A model generated the notes under the pieces. It was not told where the DNA came from and ran no database searches. It was given only the letters and a program-made list of their open reading frames with translations. A stretch of DNA of 64,000 nt from Gaertneriomyces semiglobifer (Eukaryota > Chytridiomycota > Chytridiomycetes > Spizellomycetales > Spizellomycetaceae): NCBI GenBank assembly GCA_025558075.1, contig JAHLKF010000028.1, positions 1-64,000 on the forward strand, read 5' to 3'. Below are positions 57,627-64,000 of the stretch, piece after piece; the stretch's first letter is position 1; every line of letters begins with the position of its first letter. The translations under genes were made by a program, and so were the position numbers.

Positions 57627-58055
57627 ATGGATATCCCCGCCGACTTTGGCCTTGATATGGAATACTGCCTTGCTGGTTGCGGTCAACATACCCAGAACGG
57701 GGCCCTTTACTGCTCTGCCACCTGCCAACAACAAGACTGCTACTCTTCTAAACGCATAACTTCGTCGATATCACACCTATCGTCAAGTCCGAGTCACAGC
57801 CCGGCCTTTGGCAGGTCATCGTCGCCTTACCACGACGCATCATCAATAGATAACCGTCGAGCGTCAGTGCAGAGCGACACTTCAATAGACTTTCCCGCAT
57901 CGCGCGTCGGCCGCTCCGCGTCTCCTTTATCATCGCCAGAATTGTCTCCGATATCTGGGAACGCTTTCGGCTACCTACAGTTTCGGAATCGAGGCGGAAT
58001 TCCAAGGTCCCCGTCGCCACCCTCAGCTGGCAGCATATGGAGCGCCATGTCATAG
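57627..58055 (+). CDS. Ecl1-like Cys-cluster protein (142 aa)
   Basis: A short protein with an N-terminal cysteine cluster, C14-x3-C18...C29-x3-C33-x4-C38 (EYCLAGCGQ, ALYCSATCQQQDC), followed by a Ser-rich, disordered remainder with several SP sites. The spacing and the LYCS element resemble the Ecl1/2/3 family, zinc-binding fungal proteins that extend lifespan and respond to nutrient limitation. The match is by pattern only and the first pair is C-x3-C rather than C-x2-C, so the call is moderate. Single exon, with a TATA-like box about 280 bases upstream. Confidence 0.5.
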   Translation: MDIPADFGLDMEYCLAGCGQHTQNGALYCSATCQQQDCYSSKRITSSISHLSSSPSHSPAFGRSSSPYHDASSIDNRRASVQSDTSIDFPASRVGRSASPLSSPELSPISGNAFGYLQFRNRGGIPRSPSPPSAGSIWSAMS

Positions 58056-59330
58056 TCATTCGCTGCTGCGCAAACGAGGTCCATTGAAATTCTTTTGGGC
58101 ACCCGAAAACAGACGTGCGATGACCGCGACAAGTTCGCTCTATACCATACATGAATAGCCCTTTTGTGGTTTCGGGTTGCGCTTCAAGTTTTTGTGTGCT
58201 TGATTAGAATTGCTTGTATGCTCTGATGGGGTTGTTCACAACCTGCTCTTTTTGATCATTTCTACGTATATATGAAACTTCTTGATTTTGGATCTATCTA
58301 ATATAATAACGACTCGGTGTACATAACACAGCTGCTGTTTGCCCCTCTATGCCCGGTATTTGGTTCACATGCTCTTTACATGCTGACCTTCAAATGAGCA
58401 GCTTAGCGGCTGAATGGCGGCCAGGTCAACCGCATGCCCAGTCTGAGACAAATTTAAAGGTAGGCCAAGTCATCGCACATAGCTCTCGCGAAATGCGGCG
58501 GGGAACAGGGCGACAAGGTGGATAGTATAACAGCATCCCCCGTACTACGGAGGTCATTGTTCCAAAGTCTTAATTTGGAGGATTACGTTTAAATTTCGCA
58601 AGAGGTGCACCTGACATGGTAGAATTGCCTTAAGATTGGATGGCTGAAAAGCCAGTAAGGCCGGCGCTGGTTATAAGTGCGGTTGCAACGCTGATTGAGT
58701 ACTTTGCCATGTAGCCAGACGTAAACACACATAATCGCTCCGTTTAAAACAACGGCACGTAATAGGAAAAACTTTGCCGCGATAGTCAAGTGGGACGGTC
58801 GACGATGGAGATTGAAAGCTTGTAGGCCTAATGTCTTACTCACTCATGGAGCCACCCACTTTGTGCTCTCGCCGTCGTGACCATTAAGTAGAGGAGGCGG
58901 TAATAGCAAAAGAAAGGACTTTCGGACGAGCCGAGAAACGATGTGTTTTTCTTACAGACTGGAGATTTCCAAAGTCCCATGTGCCCAAATGAAGGATTGT
59001 GGATGCTTACCCACCTTCGTTCTTCCTCTTTTTTCGAGTTTCGCAGAGAAAATGGTACCACATCCCGCCGCGAGTTTCACCCACTATGATCCCGATCAAC
59101 GAAACTGCGAGAGGAATGGGTATAGCATATCGAGAAATCATTAAAGGAGACGACTGTTGGTCTTTGATGAGTGTGTGGTCTAATTGACTCTGTTATTGTT
59201 GGTTGAAGACCGCTGTAACGTGTAGGATATGTGGCCTAGAGATTTTTGAAATCACAAGCACAATTTGGCCATGGCTATGGCAAGCCGGCCCAGCCATTTG
59301 ACAGCCTGTGGCGGCAGCGACCGTCGAGCA
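58056..59330. other. Gene-poor stretch
   Basis: About 1.3 kb. Opposing open frames at 58589-59187 have no recognised domain. No gene is supported. Confidence 0.4.
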
Positions 59331-59339
59331 GTTTAACTA

Positions 59340-60180
59340 CATGAGCAGCCTCGGCTCGTCGCCAAAACTTCACGCATACTTATTTCTAACCCAACCCAAC
59401 CTTTATTTTTCTTTCCAAGATGAGTTTTTACTCTTGTGTGCGGTCTGCCGGCGTTTCCTTGTTCGATGGATCTATGATGGCCTCGAAAACGGCGAATATC
59501 TGGATCGTGAGGATTTTGAAATGCTTGTACGGGACAGGCGTTTTAATGAGACAGGACGTTGTGTGCTGCTGGCCGACGGCACTGTGTCCATGTCAGGCAA
59601 CTTAGCGGACTGGCTATGCGGACAGTGATAAACGAAGAGCAGTATTCATCGACCGATGGCTGGCACAAAGAAGATCATCCATACCAGTATTCCCATGATC
59701 TCCTTGCCAAATGTTGTCCTGAAGATGAGTACGTGATGAAAGAGTACGATATCAGTTTTTGTGGATTCTCAAAGTACCGCGATACTAAAGAAATCGGGAT
59801 TCTATGCACTCTATTTGTGGGAAATTGCTGGTTGAAGCATTGAAACGGCGACTTGATGTGAAGGGCCGCGAAGTCTTCAGTCTCCATTTGGTTGTGCGAT
59901 GACAATTTTACCGACTCCTACCCGCTGAGTTTGGTACCGGTTGATGGTATGTACGCAGGAATTGAGAACGTTCACGGTGACGGGTTTGAGCTCGTTAGGA
60001 TCCTATTCCCGGAATCTCATTTGTCGTATCGTAGAAAAAAAAAGCGGGACAGCTGTTGGACAACGACAAATCTTTGGAACCCAATGTTTTTTTTTGGTCT
60101 GCCTCGGAACGTTGTATTGCTGATACTGAATTCACTGGATTATCAAGACCTACTGAATTTTTGGAGTATATGAATAAATC
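59340..60180 (+). pseudogene. Decayed F-box-like gene
   Basis: Three plus-strand pieces in different frames read as protein: about 59410-59620 (CAVCRRFLVRWIYDGLENGE, REDFEMLVRDRRF), 59610-59843 (EEQYSSTDGWHKEDHPYQYS) and 59892-60173, which ends in GLPRNVVLLILNSLDYQDLL, close to an F-box core. Stops (TGA 59626-59628, TGA 59841-59843, TGA near 60172) and frame changes separate them. An F-box normally opens a protein, so its position at the end suggests fusion or rearrangement. Family of the first pieces unknown. Confidence 0.3.
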
Positions 60181-61936
60181 CATGTCGAAACTGTTGTTGT
60201 CTCACTAATATGTCGGGGTTTGGAAATAACTGACATCGAGGAAGATATCCAATTTCACTATTGAAAGGGCTACAGGACATAGACTGGGAAACTGTACAAA
60301 CATTGATATCGTCCAATGCACGTAACCGGGCACGATCACGGAAATTATTGAGGATATCTTAGACGAAGCAGCGTATTAAGATAAAAAGCGGAGAAACCTA
60401 ACTGCAAGTAGAATATATAGGGCTGGCGGCCGTCACACTGATAGGATCTTGATAAGAAAGCCGAGAGTGAAGCGAGGTCCCTCACTGGAGGCCTGTGTTA
60501 TGCCGAAGGTTGAACAGAAGCAGTACTTGGTTCAATTTGGTGTTCAACCGGGCAGTGTCTCGGGGCACCCAATTGGTTTCCGAATCAGTGGGCAAGTTGC
60601 GCCCAACAGTAAATACAAGCAAGGAAACGAGATGCGGACCGCTCGCTGCCGTCGAGCCCGCATGCCCAAAAAAATAACGTCTTGGAGCCGCCTGCGAGAG
60701 GGCGAGGACTGCAGCGAGTTTTTTTTTTCTTATTTTTAAAGAGCAGCGTCCAACATGGTTTTGGGACCTTCCAAGACCTTCCACAAGATCGAGCGGACTG
60801 TCGCTCGTTCACGCCCATAGGCCGACATACAGCTCGAGAATACCCTTGATGGTATTCGTACCTTTCATCGCGACGAACATGAAATGATAACGCATTGAAG
60901 CCCTTAGAGAGTGAGCGCGCATCGATTAACGATTTATATGTGAGACATATCATTCCAGGTCGGGTTCGAATAGTAACAGAATTGACCAGACATCCTCGGT
61001 GTCATATTCGTACCCATTTCCGCTGAGCTGTCATTCGACCCTGCGTTTGAGAAAGCAGCGATGCGGATCTGGATGAAACGCCATCAATTCGGAGTCTGAC
61101 GGAGTTCTTATACTATACGCAATTGGTCAAAACCAGGTCAGGACATCTTCTATGTCTTTCCTATGTGGTCGATAGTGTGCCTTTCGTCGCTTTCGTTTCA
61201 GGCTGACAGTTCGGTAGTTCCGCTTGATTAGTGTCGCTCCTGACGGTTTTCCATCCGCAACTCCATCAGAGACCAAATCAAACATCAACTATTTCTGCGG
61301 TTGTTACTATAGATAATGGAAGGAAGCATACAGTAGGTCATTAAGTAGAATAAACTAAAGCTCGGTTTGTACTGATGGCTTCATTCATTCATTACCTCCC
61401 TCCCTGCCAAGCAGGCAGGAAATGGGTTTTAACCACTTGTTTATGAGAAGACGTAGTTGATACTGATACGTCTGATCGTCCTTCACGAAGTGAATGTGCA
61501 GTGGCTCAGAAAATGAGTCGTCCGACATCTTGTTGCAGTATGTGCAGTGCCAAATGGTCACCAGCTTATCTGTCAGCTCTGAATAACCGAGCCATCATGG
61601 CTCTATAGATACCAGTCAGTGGAAGATGTTGGTTTGGAGAACTCTGCTAGAAAACATTTGTAAGAAAAGAGTAGGCCCCAGCTGGGAGTAAGGCCTAAAA
61701 GCCATTGTTCTTGCTAGCTCCTCAACTTGATAGAGTCGGAGGAAGAACAGAGGATCAGAGATACAGAGGTAGGTAGAAAGTGGTGGAGACACTTCTACTA
61801 AAGGACACGCCAACTCCTCGCAAACGCAAATCTTCACCATGACTTCTGATTCAGATGATGATTGGCACTGGGCTTTCCTTTCAGAAATTGTTTGCCGACA
61901 GGCAGTCAACACTTACCTTCCGGCACTCATTGAGGC
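60181..61936. other. Gene-poor stretch upstream of the Crinkler-like gene
   Basis: About 1.75 kb with no supported gene. Frames at 60449-60953 on both strands overlap and are basic and low-complexity. T-rich and A-rich short runs occur near 60667 and 60720. Confidence 0.4.
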
Positions 61937-64000
61937 ATGATAAATGCAGAATTATCCCTTTTCGAAGCCATCTCTGGCGCAAGGATATCTAGAGTGCGCC
62001 TCTCAAGAGACGCTCTCATTGCCGACTTGCAGGAGCAAGCTAAGGAATGCTTCTTGGACCTGTTCGGTGCCAAGTATCCCCCATCCGCTATCAAAGTTTA
62101 TAACGTATGTACATTCTCTTTTTTCCCCCACGCACTCATTCATCGGGCTACTGACTGACACTTGCCTTGCACTCATCGCTATTGCCGCCATGGTTTTCTG
62201 ACGATGTTCGATTGCACAATCTATCCGTAGGGACGGACTTGAGTGCCTTGGGTCCCAGCCTGAGTGCTTTGGACACTGTTTTGGAACACTTTGCGGAGAC
62301 ATCGGGCATCGCAAAGTGTGTACATTTTGTGGTGGAGGGTCCCAGTGTAGGAGTGAAGCGTAAACTGGAACTGGCGACAGGTAGGCGTCTTCTGGCGAGG
62401 TTCGGTTTTCTGTTTAATCGAGCTAAGGCTTTGAATGTCACATGCAGCCGAAGAACCCCGTAAATCTCAGCAACGGTACAGGAACAAAACAATCAGCGTT
62501 TTAGCTCCCGTGGAGCCTGAGAAACACTTAGTTGTCCCTTTTGACACAATCAGAGCATATGATGACGCTTTGACCAACTTGCTGCCTTCGAATCGCAAAG
62601 TTGGGCCTTTGGTAGTGATTCATGGGCCTTATGCAACAGGAAAAAGTTCTCTGCTGCAACAAATCATGGCCAAATTGGAACATTTGAACGATTCAGTCGT
62701 GTGTTTTTACGATGCAGGAGATATCGTTTGGCCACCATCGTTGACCGCCGCAACATTTTGGGAAGCCATGGGAAGGAATCTAACCGGTGACGACCTAAAG
62801 TCGCATACTGGCGCCGAAATTGCGGAACGGATAAGAACCAAAATGGGTACGCCTGTACTTGATTCTTGCTTTACGATATCACGTCTGATTGTCCGTCTTC
62901 GTTCGTTCAGCAAACAAGCGGTGGTATCTGGTGATCGATGAATTGGGCAACCTTCTGGCCAACGATGTAGCGAGAACAGAGTTTCTTGGATTTCTGAAAG
63001 GAATAACCACATATAGCCAGAAGAACGTATTCTTTGGCGGTTTCCTCGGAGCTGGAACCCATTCGCTCCAAAATCTCTTGCGGACGCCAGATCCCACTCC
63101 CACACCAACACCGGTTACACAAGGCAGCACACCGACTCCTGTGGAATTAGTAAAACAACTACATGCACTGCCAAACATCTTTAAACGATCACCCTTTTAT
63201 CATGCGGAGTTCATCGCGATGGAGTTATTATCTTTGGAGCAAGCAGGCCACTACTTCGGAAGTGTCATGAAGGAATTTAATATGGAAATCTCGCCAGATG
63301 TCCAATTTGATGTTTATCAGTTTACTGGTGGGAACGTAGGATTGCTCTCGGCCTGTGCTTTCGTGATTACTAAGCAGCAATTCAAAACGATTACTATGCA
63401 AGAGTGGGAGCAGGTAACTCATATACATGTTGTCACTTTGTCATCGCAACCCCTCATCTCATTATTTTACAGCTCAAACTGGTTGATGTTTTTGATTTCC
63501 TTAGACTCTGCAACCGAATGGTCATTAGAGTCATTCAATTTTTGAAAAGCATTGATGCAGGTATTCGGCAATATATTTCGATGTTGCTTCAGGCGGACGA
63601 TTCTGTTTCGGCCGACTCCGAAGATAGCGAAACCATTGATCTACTTCAAGAAGCTGGTATAGCGCAAAGGCGTGCCGGTGGACGTTTGGCACTTTCATCC
63701 CCATACATGAAGATGCTGCTTCTTTCTTTGCTCTTTGACGACATTCATCCGGTTCAACAAGTCCTCCCGACGCTTCCATCAGGTGCTCTAGACCCATACG
63801 GTATTCTGACCTTGGCAATCCGTCTGATTGATGCGAGTATGTGCATGCTTGGACATTACGAGGCGAGGATCAGAGTACTGACGGTTCATAACAGGTGTGA
63901 TATCGTCCGCGTTCACGGCAAACCGGGAGAGTCCTTCGGAATCGGTTTTCCAAGTAGAACTCTATACTGCATTGCGGAAGCTAGGCAAGGGCGGCGATGT
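61937..64000 (+). CDS. Crinkler (CRN)-like protein with AAA-type NTPase, 3' end cut by window
   Basis: Multi-exon gene: 61937-62108, 62231-62380, 62448-62846, 62911-63413, 63473-63836 and 63895 onward, all GT-AG and in phase (the first donor, GTACAT, is the least certain). Residues 1-95 look like a CRN N-terminal ubiquitin-like header: a short leading strand, a charged helix (ALIADLQEQAKECF), an IKVYN strand and a closing HFVVEGP that matches the HVxVxxP boundary motif. Then a P-loop NTPase: Walker A GPYATGKSS at 167-175, Walker B YLVIDE near 246-251 and the FLGFLKGI / GTHSLQNLL / FTGGNVGLLSA pattern of the ATPases found in CRN proteins. After a helical region the last visible exon begins a FQVELYTALRKLG segment, expected to open a PD-(D/E)XK-like nuclease domain. 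No signal peptide is seen. Cellular target unknown. Confidence 0.75.

Noticed and set aside
1..64000. CRISPR arrays, rRNA genes, intact LTR or DNA transposons
   Set aside because: No regularly spaced repeats, rRNA signatures, reverse transcriptase or transposase motifs were seen on either strand.

Overview
The window is nuclear DNA of a fungus, most probably an early-diverging zoosporic (chytrid-like) one. The evidence is short GT-AG introns (about 55-280 nt) with CTGAC/TGCTGAT-type branch sites, fungal gene types (SIN3 with three PAH repeats, a desaturase fused to cytochrome b5, GEP4, an Ecl1-type Cys-cluster protein), a WDR62/MAPKBP1-type scaffold not found in yeasts or moulds, and a Crinkler-type multidomain protein. 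The lineage is an inference. No rRNA, CRISPR array or intact transposon was recognised.

Layout. 0-3.6 kb: a small unrecognised gene, then a gene-poor stretch with a 21-bp hairpin and two coding relics. 3.6-8.7 kb: SIN3 corepressor (5 exons). 9.3-10.5 kb: delta-9 acyl-CoA desaturase (minus). 10.5-12.8 kb: simple repeats and a tRNA-like element. 12.8-17.0 kb: MSH6-type mismatch-repair ATPase (single exon). 18.2-23.2 kb: WDR62/MAPKBP1-like WD scaffold (10 exons). 23.5-24.2 kb: TIM10 (minus, 3 small exons). 24.5-27.0 kb: ELP2. 27.0-31.2 kb: decayed DNA with pseudogene pieces and inverted repeats. 31.2-31.7 kb: RPL38 (minus). 32.3-32.9 kb: GEP4 phosphatase (minus). 33.3-38.5 kb: DOP1/Dopey (7 exons). 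39.1-40.7 kb: mitochondrial processing peptidase beta. 40.9-41.6 kb: myosin regulatory light chain (minus). 41.9-42.8 kb: enoyl-CoA hydratase. 43.2-45.4 kb: FHIP-family protein (minus). 45.9-48.3 kb: coiled-coil protein (minus, 6 exons). 49.9-50.9 kb: secreted LPMO-like protein. 51.2-52.1 kb: NAT9 acetyltransferase (minus). 54.0-55.3 kb: mucin-like membrane protein. 57.6-58.1 kb: Ecl1-like protein. 58.1-61.9 kb: gene-poor, with an F-box relic. 61.9 kb to the right edge: Crinkler-like protein with AAA-type NTPase, cut by the window end.

How the genes relate. Housekeeping genes sit in tight divergent pairs (TIM10/ELP2, GEP4/DOP1, myosin light chain/enoyl-CoA hydratase, each 300-400 bp between start codons) and in convergent pairs. 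No operon-like pathway is evident, although four genes serve mitochondria (TIM10, GEP4, MPP-beta, enoyl-CoA hydratase) and two serve endosomal/Golgi transport (DOP1, FHIP). Accessory, fast-evolving content is concentrated at 0-3.6, 27-31 and 52-64 kb. Exon models were built by hand from splice consensus, phase and family conservation; coordinates are exact only as far as those models hold.
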